Shown: positions 50,779 through 59,480, counted from the first letter of the stretch. The stretch is 64,000 bases of DNA from Paraburkholderia sacchari (GCF_000785435.2 NZ_JTDB02000010.1:62001-126000); one strand, 5' to 3'. Program-made: numbers and translations. The notes: a model not told the origin generated them from the sequence alone.

Positions 50779-50948
50779 CGATTCGCGAAGAACGCAGACC
50801 GTGCGAAGGTTATATCGCCTCCTTGTATCTAATCGTTGGCACTTTGTACGGAACTGCTATGTATTTATACATATAAATTATTAAATATATTTATTTAGTA
50901 TTTGTTAACAACAATATTTCCGATCCATATCCATTCACACTGAAAATC

Positions 50949-51641
50949 ATGTCTCAAATCGACAGAAAAGGTACTCTTGTAGTGGCTGGCGCGGGTCCGT
51001 TGGTAGGTTTATCCATCGCCAAGCACTTTGGGAAGAAAGGATTTCGCGTCGCCTTGATTTCAAGGCGCAAAGAAAAGCTTGATGCCCTCGTGGAACAATT
51101 GACGGCTGCAGGTGTAGAAGCCCGCGCCTTTCCCGCAGATCTTACAAATCCGCAGCAACTCTCGAAGGCGTTTTCTGATATCAGACTGGCTTTCGGCACC
51201 GTCGACGTACTGGAGTTTAGTCCGACTGATTGGGGCAAGGGTAGTAAGGAGAAGAATGGCAAGGCAGTAGCGCTCACCGCAGAAACTGCGCAGGACGATC
51301 TCAATCTCCTCGTTAAGGGCGCAATTTCGTGCGTTCAGCAAGTCCTGCCAGATATGCTAGAAAAAAAGAATGGTGCCCTGCTCTTCACAACTGGGTATTC
51401 TGCAATCAAGCCGCTGTCGTTCATTGCTTCACTCGGCATCGCGAATTCAGGTCTTCGCAACTACGCCTACTGCCTCCACGAAGATCTCGCGTCCAGTGGC
51501 GTTTACGTTGGTACCGTGTCGATCAATGCATTTATCGCACACGGCACCGACGGTGACCCGGGAAAAGTGGCCGAACTCTACTACGATATGTATGAGCATC
51601 GAGATCGAATCGAAGCAGTTTTCGGCCCAACCGATCACTAA
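50949..51641 (+). CDS. atypical SDR-fold protein lacking the catalytic Tyr/Lys (230 aa)
   Basis: Rossmann protein related to SDRs: AGAGPLVGLSIAKHFGKKGF near the N-terminus (TGxxxGxG variant), SRRKEKLDALVEQL and GAISCVQQVLPDML. At the place of the active site the sequence reads TTGYSAIKPLSFIASLGIAN then SGLRNYAYCL: by alignment with normal SDRs (YxASKxALRNY) the Tyr and Lys are replaced by Leu and Asn. It is also shorter than classical SDRs and lacks the usual NNAG (EFSPTDW instead). It may have a non-redox or altered chemistry. Paired with the SnoaL-like gene 19 bp downstream. Confidence 0.82.
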   Translation: MSQIDRKGTLVVAGAGPLVGLSIAKHFGKKGFRVALISRRKEKLDALVEQLTAAGVEARAFPADLTNPQQLSKAFSDIRLAFGTVDVLEFSPTDWGKGSKEKNGKAVALTAETAQDDLNLLVKGAISCVQQVLPDMLEKKNGALLFTTGYSAIKPLSFIASLGIANSGLRNYAYCLHEDLASSGVYVGTVSINAFIAHGTDGDPGKVAELYYDMYEHRDRIEAVFGPTDH

Positions 51642-51660
51642 GCAAGGACGGAAATCGACC

Positions 51661-52089
51661 ATGTCTAAAGAGGCTGCAGTTGCGCAGATCGACGCTGTCC
51701 CCACACATGTCACGCGCGCCCATATCGTAGACTCCGTTCGAAGCTTCTTTTCGACCTATCCCGCAGCGCAGGTCGAGGAGATTTTGCCGCGCGCCGAACT
51801 GTTCGCGAGCGATGCCGTTTTCGAGGACCCCGTGGGAGCTCCCCCCTACGTCGGCAAGGCCGCTATCCTAGATTTCTTCAAGTCGACGTTGGAGTCCGGC
51901 TGGATCATTCATATGCACCCTGAACAAATCATTGTTTGCGGAGACGAAGCAATTTCGCTCACTGCCGGGAGTTGGGGGCTGCCCGATTCCGAGCCCGCTC
52001 ACGTACGTCTAATACACAATTTTGCGTTCGACCACACCGGCAAGATTGTACGCGTCCGCGTTTTCTTCGACCGTGGTACTGTTGCCTAG
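51661..52089 (+). CDS. SnoaL/NTF2-like (ketosteroid-isomerase-like) protein (142 aa)
   Basis: Cone-fold protein: VDSVRSFFSTYPAAQVEEIL, DAVFEDPVGAPPYVGKAAIL (the 'xxDP-G-xx-GxxAI' pattern of KSI-like proteins), IHMHPEQIIV and a C-terminal GKIVRVRVFFDRG. This resembles steroid delta-isomerase-like SnoaL enzymes more than the other three island members. The start at 51661 follows a purine-rich GGACGGAAA; 19 bp after the SDR-like gene, so the two form one operon under box 6. Confidence 0.85.
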   Translation: MSKEAAVAQIDAVPTHVTRAHIVDSVRSFFSTYPAAQVEEILPRAELFASDAVFEDPVGAPPYVGKAAILDFFKSTLESGWIIHMHPEQIIVCGDEAISLTAGSWGLPDSEPAHVRLIHNFAFDHTGKIVRVRVFFDRGTVA

Positions 52090-52149
52090 CGACACCTGAT
52101 GGACGCAGAAAGAACCCGATCGCTTTCGTTAGGTGATCCACAATAGCGT

Positions 52150-52193
52150 TAGTCTCATCGGACGATGTAGCGCGCACTTTCTACCCTTATGCT
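52150..52193 (+). promoter_or_regulatory. island box 7: LuxR-type activator site plus -10 (for flavin reductase operon)
   Basis: TAGTCTCATCGGACGATG (52150-52167), then after 21 nt from the GAT the hexamer TATGCT (52188-52193). Predicted transcription start near 52200, 79 nt before the GTG at 52279. Confidence 0.75.
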
Positions 52194-52278
52194 TTTAAGC
52201 GTGCCAACGTCAAACTACGCGGTCCATCCCGAGAACGGAAGAGTAACCGCTTAACGGGCAGTAGAAAGAGGAAATATT

Positions 52279-53259
52279 GTGGCAACGCCAAATAACATCG
52301 ACCCGTCCGAATTTCGCCGAGCTCTGGGGAGTTTCACAACCGGCGTTACGATCATCACTACGCGTTCGGCTGAAGGAGAGCCGGTTGGAGTAACGGCGAA
52401 CAGCTTCAACTCCGTCTCCCTGACCCCCCCACTGGTTCTCTGGAGTCTGGCGAAGAATTCGCGAAGCTTGCGGGCCTTCGAATCCAACTCTCATTGGGGT
52501 GTGCATATTCTCTCTGCTCATCAGGAAGGTCTGTCAAACCGGTTCGCAAAAAGTGGTGAGGATAAATTTCTCGGCGTGGACGTCGAGGACGGCGCCGGCG
52601 ACATTCCCCTCCTGAGTGATTGCTGCGCGCGCCTTCAGTGCAAGACCATCTTCCGCTATGAGGGAGGTGACCATATCATCTTCGTCGGAGAAGTCCTCGA
52701 GTTCGATCGTTCCGAACTGCCGCCGCTCGCCTTTCACGCGGGACAGTACGCTCTTGCAGCAAGCAAAGGCAAGCCTGTGTCGTTTACGTCAATGCAGCAT
52801 GATGAGCCCGAGCTTACGTTCGGGGAAGACTTCATCGGCTATCTTTTGGCACGCGCCCACTTCCAGTTCTACGCGCAGGTGATGCAGCATGCGGCCGCCT
52901 ACGGTCTGACTGATTCGGAATATTTCCTCCTGACTATCCTCGCGATGCGAGATACGCAAACTATCGAGGAAGTAAGCGCACTGTTCTCATACACGGGCTA
53001 TCACATCACAAGGGCGATGGCAACCGATCTCCAGCAGCGCGGGCTGTTGGCCGCGCATGAACGGGACTCAAACGTAGAATACGGCCTCACCGATGCGGGA
53101 CGTGAGGTGACCCTTCGCGTGTTGTCTGCAGCAAAGGCGTTGGAGATCGATATTGAGAGCAAGCTCGGTGCGAACGAATCATTCGCGCTTAAGCATCTCC
53201 TCAAGACGCTGATTGCAAAGACCGACCCTGGTTTTGCGCATCCGTGGAATCGCGCATAA
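52279..53259 (+). CDS. flavin reductase fused to MarR-type domain (326 aa)
   Basis: Residues ~1-165 form an HpaC/RutF-type flavin reductase (ALGSFTTGVTIITTRS; GVTANSFNSVSLTPPLVLWS; FHAGQYALA) that would supply reduced flavin to a separate monooxygenase. Residues ~185-320 are a MarR-like winged-helix domain (YGLTDSEYFLLTILAMRDT; HITRAMATDLQQRGLL; YGLTDAGREV). The same fusion is known for the C1 reductase of Acinetobacter 4-hydroxyphenylacetate hydroxylase, where the MarR part is an effector-sensing regulator of the reductase. GTG start with AGAGG upstream. No oxygenase partner is encoded in this window. Confidence 0.9.
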   Translation: MATPNNIDPSEFRRALGSFTTGVTIITTRSAEGEPVGVTANSFNSVSLTPPLVLWSLAKNSRSLRAFESNSHWGVHILSAHQEGLSNRFAKSGEDKFLGVDVEDGAGDIPLLSDCCARLQCKTIFRYEGGDHIIFVGEVLEFDRSELPPLAFHAGQYALAASKGKPVSFTSMQHDEPELTFGEDFIGYLLARAHFQFYAQVMQHAAAYGLTDSEYFLLTILAMRDTQTIEEVSALFSYTGYHITRAMATDLQQRGLLAAHERDSNVEYGLTDAGREVTLRVLSAAKALEIDIESKLGANESFALKHLLKTLIAKTDPGFAHPWNRA

Positions 53260-53319
53260 TCGATAGAGGAACGAATGTGCCGGCAAGATCAACTTGCCAT
53301 ACCAAACAGGAGGGACACA

Positions 53320-53769
53320 GTGACACAAGACTCATCGTCTGCCGAGCGCGAGATTGCTCGAGCCCATTACGGCTACGCGTACGCCCTTGACACTCGTGAC
53401 TGGGCGCAGCTCGACGCGGTCTTTGACGAATCAGCGCAGGCGCACTACGGCCCGGGAATCGACCTTAGCGGCCGCGAAGCGATTGTGAGGAGCATACGCA
53501 GCTTTCTGGACCACTGCGGGCCCACGCAACATTTGATTGGCAATCTCGATATTAATATCCAAGGCGAACGAGCCAACGCGCGCTGTTACATCCGTGCTCA
53601 TCATCTAGAACGGGATAGCGCATCTCCGAAATCATACGAAGCATTTGGACGTTATGAGAGCGTTTGGCTTCAAGGGCCAGCGGGATGGCGAGTCACTGAC
53701 TGGACGATGACCGTTACGCACGAAGTCGGTAGCCGCGAGGTGCTTGGGCTGCGAGCGACCGAAGCGTAG
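53320..53769 (+). CDS. SnoaL/NTF2-like protein (149 aa)
   Basis: Cone-fold protein of the SnoaL_4 group: EIARAHYGYAYALDTRDWAQ, LDAVFDESAQAHYG, FLDHCGPTQHLIGNLDINIQ and WRVTDWTMTVTHEVG. The GTG at 53320 is chosen because a perfect AGGAGG lies 6 nt upstream; the ATG at 53275 has no comparable site. It follows the flavin reductase gene by ~60 bp in the same direction. Function unknown; dehydratase or isomerase possible. Confidence 0.85.
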   Translation: MTQDSSSAEREIARAHYGYAYALDTRDWAQLDAVFDESAQAHYGPGIDLSGREAIVRSIRSFLDHCGPTQHLIGNLDINIQGERANARCYIRAHHLERDSASPKSYEAFGRYESVWLQGPAGWRVTDWTMTVTHEVGSREVLGLRATEA

Positions 53770-53989
53770 CCACCAACAGTTTCACTTGCTTCTCGAAATA
53801 GCGTTCGGGGCGTATCGCCTCGAACGCCAGCCCACCGTAGAACGTCGCCTACCTCAGAGAGCGCCATCGCTGACGCGAACTCGTCGCGATCCGCGTGTTG
53901 GCGTGCTATCGTTGCATCGACGCACCGCGCAATCGAAATCCGCTTCAACGCTCGACCACGGCGTTGTAAAAATCGGGCGGTAGGGCATT

Positions 53990-55378
53990 TTACGGTAGTA
54001 GGAATTCCGCCAGTTTGCGCGCGTGTACTCGAAGCTCAGGCACCGCAGTGGCTTCCCAATACGTCGCACGAAGCAAGGGGCCAATGTATCGTAGCGATTC
54101 ATTAGCACGCCCCGCCCCGTCAACCACCCGATATTGTGCGTCCACTTCGATTCCGAGTCCGAGCGGATCCACGCGTAACATTCCCTCTTCCAGAAGGCGC
54201 CGGGGGAACACTTCGTTTACTCGATGAAGGTTTGCCCCTGGGCCGGTACAGTTGACTACACGATCAACTTCGAGCGTCGTGATCTCATCGGCGCTCCGCT
54301 TACGCACGTCCACCTCGATGGCATCGCTCGTGCGAAGCGCGACAAGCCTGCCAGCGAGAATCTGAAGTGTCCCTGCGCTTAGGAGGCCGTGAAGATACAA
54401 ATTCGCCTCAGGGGCCAGCCGGTGACGGTGGACGTCCCAGTAGGGCTGAATATGTCGCAGAAAGCGCCGGCGCTCACGCTGATTCAGGCGCCGCCAGAGT
54501 TCTGGAATATGAGGGCGGAGTAAGGAGATTACGTCTCGCCAATCTTTTCCCGCCTCCGCTTGACTACGCGCGCACCTCCGCAGCACACGAACATACCTTC
54601 GTACGTTACGTCCCATTTGGTCCAGAATGCCACGGACATCGATGTGGGTCGGCTGCTCCGTGCGAGTGCAACGATGCGGCTGCGGCAATAGCCCGCGCCT
54701 CGAAACAGCGATACATTGCCGTTCGGGATTATTCACGGCAAGCGTCGCTGCGACGTCGATCGCCGTTAGGCCTGACCCTATCAGTAGAACGCGTTCGCTC
54801 CCCCCAATCTGGTCCAATGCTCCAGGCGCCCAAGGATCGCGAATGTAACGGTTTTCCGAAAACGACAAGCTACCGGGCACCGCCGGGTCAAGCGGCGAAA
54901 AATGTCCGAATGCAAGGACAGCGCGATCAGCAATGATGGCCGCACCGCCGCGCATCTGAATCGTCACGTTTGAGGAGGCATCGTCCGAGAGCCCACCGAA
55001 GTCAATTCCGATCACCTCGGCATCGACTCTAGTTAGCCGTTTTTTCTCACCGCTCTCTTCTTCAGCTTGCTCTAGCAAGTAGTCGAGATAGCGCCCATAG
55101 AGATGTCTGGATACGAATGACGAGGGCGTAACGAGCGGATTATGCCAGCGACAAAAGCGCACGAAATGGTCAACATCCTCGGGAAAAACGCTCATATTCC
55201 CGGCAGGAACGTTGAGGATATGCCTATTGCTGCGCGTTCCGTATGCAACCCCTCTAGCCATGCGACCCGAGCGATTGATCAGAATGACATGCAGGCCATT
55301 CGGTGCTGGTCGACGCAGGAGCTGAAGCACGGTAGCTGTTCCGCTGAAACCGCTCCCGATAACCGCAATCGTCTTCAA
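53990..55378 (-). CDS. FAD/NAD(P)-binding oxidoreductase-like protein (462 aa)
   Basis: Flavoprotein of the NAD_binding_9 type: IAVIGSGFSGTATVLQLLRR at the N-terminus, GVAYGTRSNRHILNVPAGNM, a second dinucleotide site ERVLLIGSGLTAIDVAATLA near residue 195 and NCTGPGANLHRVN before the C-terminus. Substrates of this group are generally unknown. The likely start is TTG at 55378, overlapping the TGA of the PaaY-like gene (TTGA). Last gene of the leftward operon starting at 59418; it converges on the SnoaL gene at 53320-53769 across a 220-bp gap. Confidence 0.85.
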   Translation of the reverse strand: MKTIAVIGSGFSGTATVLQLLRRPAPNGLHVILINRSGRMARGVAYGTRSNRHILNVPAGNMSVFPEDVDHFVRFCRWHNPLVTPSSFVSRHLYGRYLDYLLEQAEEESGEKKRLTRVDAEVIGIDFGGLSDDASSNVTIQMRGGAAIIADRAVLAFGHFSPLDPAVPGSLSFSENRYIRDPWAPGALDQIGGSERVLLIGSGLTAIDVAATLAVNNPERQCIAVSRRGLLPQPHRCTRTEQPTHIDVRGILDQMGRNVRRYVRVLRRCARSQAEAGKDWRDVISLLRPHIPELWRRLNQRERRRFLRHIQPYWDVHRHRLAPEANLYLHGLLSAGTLQILAGRLVALRTSDAIEVDVRKRSADEITTLEVDRVVNCTGPGANLHRVNEVFPRRLLEEGMLRVDPLGLGIEVDAQYRVVDGAGRANESLRYIGPLLRATYWEATAVPELRVHARKLAEFLLP

Positions 55379-56001
55379 AACGACTCCCCGCTTCTTCGCA
55401 TCGCCCGGATAAGGTGAAGCGGAACGGCGTTACCGACGGTGACGCGCCGCCTACCCGGCTCACGTTCCGTCAGTGCTTCGGTCGTCTTCAAAGTACTTAT
55501 CGACAGCTCAGCAAGGTCCCGGTAGTGCGTCGAGCCGGTCGCTTTCCATGACACTTCATCATCGGAAAGCTCGCGCACGATCCTCGCCGGCATCCCTGCT
55601 ACCAGCGTCCGGGGCGGAACGACAACCCCTTCCTTTACAAGGCTCATCGCTGCAACGATACTCGATTCACCAAGCACGGCTCCATCCATAACGACGGAGT
55701 TCATTCCAACGAGAGCATTACGCCCAACCCTGCAACCGTGCAAGACCGCCCCATGGCCAATGTGTCCATCCACTTCCACCACAGTATCGATTTCCGGATA
55801 GCCGTGCAAAACACAAGTGTCTTGAATATTTGCCCCGGTTTCGACGATCAGGCGCCCGAAATCACCTCTTAAGCAGGCAGCAGGACCAATATAGCAGTGC
55901 GCCCCGATTTCAACGTCACCAATCAACACTGCTGACGGATGGACATACGCCTCGGGGTGTACTATTGGCGTAACGCCGTCGATGGAATAAACGGTCACCA
56001 T
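55375..56001 (-). CDS. PaaY/gamma-carbonic-anhydrase-like left-handed beta-helix protein (208 aa)
   Basis: Hexapeptide-repeat protein: YVHPSAVLIGDVEIGAHCYI, GPAACLRGDFGRLIVETGAN, then VLHGYPE, GHIGHGAVLHGCRVGRNALV with the histidines expected for a trimeric metal site. PaaY in phenylacetate catabolism is a thioesterase that removes dead-end CoA adducts, and CaiE is a relative; a similar clean-up job would suit a CoA-dependent island pathway (inference). The C-terminal ~45 residues are an extension. Stop overlaps the next start. Confidence 0.88.
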   Translation of the reverse strand: MVTVYSIDGVTPIVHPEAYVHPSAVLIGDVEIGAHCYIGPAACLRGDFGRLIVETGANIQDTCVLHGYPEIDTVVEVDGHIGHGAVLHGCRVGRNALVGMNSVVMDGAVLGESSIVAAMSLVKEGVVVPPRTLVAGMPARIVRELSDDEVSWKATGSTHYRDLAELSISTLKTTEALTEREPGRRRVTVGNAVPLHLIRAMRRSGESF

Positions 56002-56014
56002 AGCTCAAGGAACA

Positions 56015-56476
56015 TCAGCGCTGGTCAATCGCTTTGTCGAAGTCGCCGAGGAGCGACTCCTTGACGATGAGCGGGTTCAAATACTCCCGCCAGTAGACAA
56101 TCTTCCCATCCTTAAATCGCAGAATGCCGAGGTACTTGTTTGAATACGGTTGGCCTGTAGGGTGATACACGGTGTTAGAGCTGTACTCGACAACCAGCGC
56201 GTTCTCATCGAGCATGTCGTAAAACTCGCTGATTTGATACGAATACGGATCGAAGGGTTGCGTTCCGGCTTCAATGAACTCGCGCAACTCTCTACGCCCG
56301 GTGATCGTTCCAGGCATATTGGGGATCGGAAGGTAAGGCCAATCCTGAAAGATATCCTCCGCGAGGCACGCTTCGAACTCGTCGAATTCCTTGCGACCCA
56401 GATGCTTGAGCGCACGCCCAAATGCGGCCTTGTTTATGTTCCGTACGTCCTGCGCCATCTCGCTGTCCTCGTCCAT
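56015..56476 (-). CDS. SnoaL/NTF2-like protein (153 aa)
   Basis: Cone-fold protein: FGRALKHLGRKEFDEFEACL, DIFQDWPYLPIPNMPGTITG, RRELREFIEAG and KYLGILRFKDGKIVYWREYL. This is the extended-aromatic SnoaL type. The start is at 56476 or, with better ribosome-site spacing (GAGGA 8 nt upstream), at 56458 (MAQDVRN). It lies 12 bp after the flavoenzyme gene and 13 bp before the PaaY-like gene, so it belongs to the same operon. Confidence 0.85.
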   Translation of the reverse strand: MDEDSEMAQDVRNINKAAFGRALKHLGRKEFDEFEACLAEDIFQDWPYLPIPNMPGTITGRRELREFIEAGTQPFDPYSYQISEFYDMLDENALVVEYSSNTVYHPTGQPYSNKYLGILRFKDGKIVYWREYLNPLIVKESLLGDFDKAIDQR

Positions 56477-56488
56477 GCAATTTTCTTA

Positions 56489-58621
56489 CTAGATTTCGCG
56501 CCCGACGCGGTGACCGCTCCGGATAGCCCCTTCGATGTACCCAAGTTCGTTCGCATCGCCGATGCAATACACTTCGTCACACACTTGCTTGATGCGGTCT
56601 GAAAGCTCTGCGCCGTTCGGCGCCGCGCCGAGCGCCATGATGACCGAGTCAGCCTTAATGGCTTGAACCTGCCCTGTGGACGTGCGATATGCAACTCGAT
56701 CCGGCTTGATCTCCACCAGATCCGTCTCCTTCAAAAGCCGCACACCAAGCTTTCTCAGATGATCCATGATTCTCCATCGACGAACCAGCATCAGATCCTT
56801 CCCGAAAGCGGGCCCCGGTTCAATCAGTACGACCTTACGCTGGCGCTCCGCCAGGAACTCGGCAAGCTCTACACCGACGAGGCCACCGCCGTAAATTACA
56901 ACGCTTTGACCGAGCGGGAGAAAGCGTTTGCTCAAACGGTTAATTCGTTTATTGTCATTCAGCATCCCGGAACATTTTCCGGCGTGAATCATCATCCGCC
57001 AGTGTGCTGGGAGCTTGCGCTTCAATGACGAGCTCATCCGACCGGTGATCATCTCGCGCATTTCGTCGCCGCTAAACACGTGAGGCAATTCGTATCCAGG
57101 TACCTTCACCAGTGCGCGGCTCGCTCCGGTCGCTACCACGACGGTATCCGGCTTCAGCTTCTGGACCAATTCGGGCGTAACCTTTGCATTCAAATGGCAA
57201 TTGACACGCAACTCGCCCAGTTGAGCTTTCAGGTAGTCGATAAGACGCCCGTTTTCCGGATAAACGATCGACGAGAAAAAGGCCGTGCCACCCAACCGAT
57301 CCGACGCATCGTACAGATTCACCTCGTGGCCGCGCAGAGCGGCTACCCGGGCCGCCTCCATTCCTGCAGGACCACCGCCCACCACCAAGACCTTCTTCCG
57401 TCGGCTCGTCGGCTCCACAGCAGTCGTGAGCTCAAAACCGGTACGGGCGTTGACCGCGCACCGGGAGTGCGTGCCAAGGAAAATCTGGCTGATGCATGTG
57501 TAGCAATAGATACACGGACGGATAAGATCAGGCCGTCCAGCCATGAGCTTGTTCGGTAGTTCGTCGTCCGCCAGCAACTTTCTAGCCATCGCCAAAAAGT
57601 CGAACTTCCCTTCTGCAATAAATCGGTCCGCCTGATCAGGTTCAACACGACCGACCGTAATGACCGGTACAGAAATAGCGGCCTTAATCGCGGCTGCGTA
57701 CGGCACATATTTGCAGGGTTGCTGAACCGTGTGTGCCTCGGTGAAGCTGATCCCTTTACTTGCATCCGCGTACATCGTCACATGGACCGCGTCGGCTCCG
57801 GCCGCTACGCCGAGCTTCGTCGCCTCGATCGCATCCTCGACAGTGATGCCATCGTTCTTTAGATGCTCGATGCCATCGATCCGGAACCACACCGGATAGT
57901 CCGGCCCTACAGCAGCACGTACGCGCTTGACGATCTCGACCAGGAGCCGGGCACGGTTCTCCAGCGTGCCGCCCCACCGGTCCGCTCGCTTGTTGCTCGA
58001 CGGCGACAAGAAAGCAGACACGATATAGCCATGACCTGCGTGGATCTCAACGCCGTCAATTCCCGCTTGCTTCGCACGTACCGCTGCTTTTGCAAAACTA
58101 TCGATGAGCCATTCAAGCTGCTCCTCGTCAGCGACCTGATACTCGATCTTGACGCCAGGCTTGAAGAACGCCTCAAACATGTCCTTGTTTTCTTGAGGCG
58201 TCAAGTCAGCGGTCCAGTCCATCTCCTTTTGCGTCGGGACAGACGGAACCAGAAGCGGAAGGCCGCGTAGCGGCTCATTCACAGCAATTGCGCCGGCATG
58301 CTGAAGTTGCAGTGCGATCTTGCAGCCGTGCTCATGCACCGCGTCGGCAACGAGTTTCAGCCCTGGAATAAATTTGTCGTCAGACGCAGCGACCTGCATC
58401 TGATTCCCGGACCCGCGAGGATAAGCAACACCAACGGAGCCCATGATCACCATCGCGGCCCCGCCTTTCGCGCGGGCCGCGTAGTAGCGCGCGATCCGCT
58501 CGCCGCAATAGCCGTCGGGTTCTGCCAGGTTTGACCCCATGGGCGACATCAGGATGCGATTCCTGAGCTTCATCGACCCGATTTGACCCGGCGCAAGCAA
58601 ATGATTGAATGATGTCGTCAT
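56489..58621 (-). CDS. NADH:flavin oxidoreductase/2-enoate reductase (2,4-dienoyl-CoA reductase/BaiCD type) (710 aa)
   Basis: OYE-like FMN barrel fused to 4Fe-4S and FAD/NAD(P) domains. Barrel: FNHLLAPGQIGSMKLRNRIL, active-site GVEIHAGHGYIVSAFLSPSS and RWGGTLENRARLLVE. The Fe-S cysteines are in CIYCYTCISQIFLGTHSRC (CxxCxxC-x11-C, one residue shorter between the second and third Cys than FadH). Then VLVVGGGPAGMEAARVAALR and QSVVIYGGGLVGVELAEFLA for FAD and NAD. Such enzymes reduce conjugated enoates or enones, including bile-acid ring double bonds (BaiCD). This supports an alicyclic or polycyclic substrate (inference). Confidence 0.93.
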   Translation of the reverse strand: MTTSFNHLLAPGQIGSMKLRNRILMSPMGSNLAEPDGYCGERIARYYAARAKGGAAMVIMGSVGVAYPRGSGNQMQVAASDDKFIPGLKLVADAVHEHGCKIALQLQHAGAIAVNEPLRGLPLLVPSVPTQKEMDWTADLTPQENKDMFEAFFKPGVKIEYQVADEEQLEWLIDSFAKAAVRAKQAGIDGVEIHAGHGYIVSAFLSPSSNKRADRWGGTLENRARLLVEIVKRVRAAVGPDYPVWFRIDGIEHLKNDGITVEDAIEATKLGVAAGADAVHVTMYADASKGISFTEAHTVQQPCKYVPYAAAIKAAISVPVITVGRVEPDQADRFIAEGKFDFLAMARKLLADDELPNKLMAGRPDLIRPCIYCYTCISQIFLGTHSRCAVNARTGFELTTAVEPTSRRKKVLVVGGGPAGMEAARVAALRGHEVNLYDASDRLGGTAFFSSIVYPENGRLIDYLKAQLGELRVNCHLNAKVTPELVQKLKPDTVVVATGASRALVKVPGYELPHVFSGDEMREMITGRMSSSLKRKLPAHWRMMIHAGKCSGMLNDNKRINRLSKRFLPLGQSVVIYGGGLVGVELAEFLAERQRKVVLIEPGPAFGKDLMLVRRWRIMDHLRKLGVRLLKETDLVEIKPDRVAYRTSTGQVQAIKADSVIMALGAAPNGAELSDRIKQVCDEVYCIGDANELGYIEGAIRSGHRVGREI

Positions 58622-58662
58622 ACCAACTTATTCCGAAAGCGCAGTGATTAAGAAAAAGTCAC

Positions 58663-59418
58663 TCAGGAGACGGTCTGACCGCCGTCGATCGAGAAATCGA
58701 TGCCGGTGACGTATCGCGCTTCATCTGATGCCAGATACGCGACCGCTGCGGCGATCTCTTCTGGCTCAGCAATTGGAAACAGCGGGTACAGTTTATCCAT
58801 CAGCTTCGGATCGATGTCCTTTGGAAACTGGATGGTCTGGTGGATATTGGTATTGACACCGCCAGGGCAGATTGCGTTTGCTCGAACGCCGTTGTTGGCG
58901 TACTCAACAGCAAAACATCGCGTGAACGCGACGACGGCTGCCTTGCTCGCGGAATACGCGGCGGTATAAGGTTGCCCCTGCTTCGCAGAAGCAGACGACA
59001 TATTAATGATGTTCCCTCGAGTCTCGATCAGATGCGGAATGGCCTCTTGAGAAACGGCGAAGACGCTGTCGACGTTGATAGCCATCATCCGCCGATAGTC
59101 CGCTTCGGGCATCTCATGCGTATGCCATCCACCTGCGATGCCTGCGATATTGCAAAGAACATCGAGTTTGCCAAAGTGGGCGACCGCACGGCGAACCATT
59201 TCCCGACTGTCAGACATGCTTGTGGCGTCAAACTTGAAGCAGGCATATGACGTACCAAAGCCAGTCTTAAGCTCTTCACCGAGTACCTGGAGCGCTTCCA
59301 GATTGATATCGGCCAGCAACAAACGCGCCCCTTCCTTCGCCAGACGCTGCGCAGTAGCTCGCCCAATACCGGAAGCAGCACCAGTTACAAGTGCAACCTT
59401 ATTCTTGAATCGCTCCAT
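58663..59418 (-). CDS. SDR-family oxidoreductase (251 aa)
   Basis: Classical SDR: TGAASGIGRATAQRLAKEGA, CNIAGIAGG (variant of NNAG), catalytic Ser in NMSSASAKQG and YSASKAA (YxxxK), ICPGGVNTN after it and TGIDFSIDGGQTV at the end. All catalytic residues are present. First gene of the leftward operon SDR-enoate reductase-SnoaL-PaaY-FAD protein. Its upstream region has a strong inverted repeat (59452-59480) instead of the island box. Confidence 0.94.
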   Translation of the reverse strand: MERFKNKVALVTGAASGIGRATAQRLAKEGARLLLADINLEALQVLGEELKTGFGTSYACFKFDATSMSDSREMVRRAVAHFGKLDVLCNIAGIAGGWHTHEMPEADYRRMMAINVDSVFAVSQEAIPHLIETRGNIINMSSASAKQGQPYTAAYSASKAAVVAFTRCFAVEYANNGVRANAICPGGVNTNIHQTIQFPKDIDPKLMDKLYPLFPIAEPEEIAAAVAYLASDEARYVTGIDFSIDGGQTVS

Positions 59419-59451
59419 GTCTCGTCTCGTTATACTAGTCAGTTATTGAGT

Positions 59452-59480
59452 ACCGATCGGCACAGCATAGTGCGATCGGT
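59452..59480. repeat. inverted repeat upstream of SDR operon (candidate operator)
   Basis: ACCGATCG (59452-59459) ... CGATCGGT (59473-59480), extended inside by CAC/GTG, 34 nt upstream of the SDR start at 59418. It could be an operator for a regulator other than the LuxR protein. The rest of 59481-59906 shows no gene I can support; a small TCAGGG-TTCG-CCCTGA hairpin lies at 59869-59884. Confidence 0.5.

Noticed and set aside
53670..53948. Minus-strand frame over the SnoaL gene 3' end and the convergent gap
   Set aside because: Mostly antisense to the SnoaL gene; no start context or known domain.
59421..59437. Possible ninth copy of the island box upstream of SDR 59418
   Set aside because: CTCGTCTCGTTATACTA has the GG pair and first position wrong, and its -10 would fall inside the SDR coding sequence, unlike the eight accepted sites.
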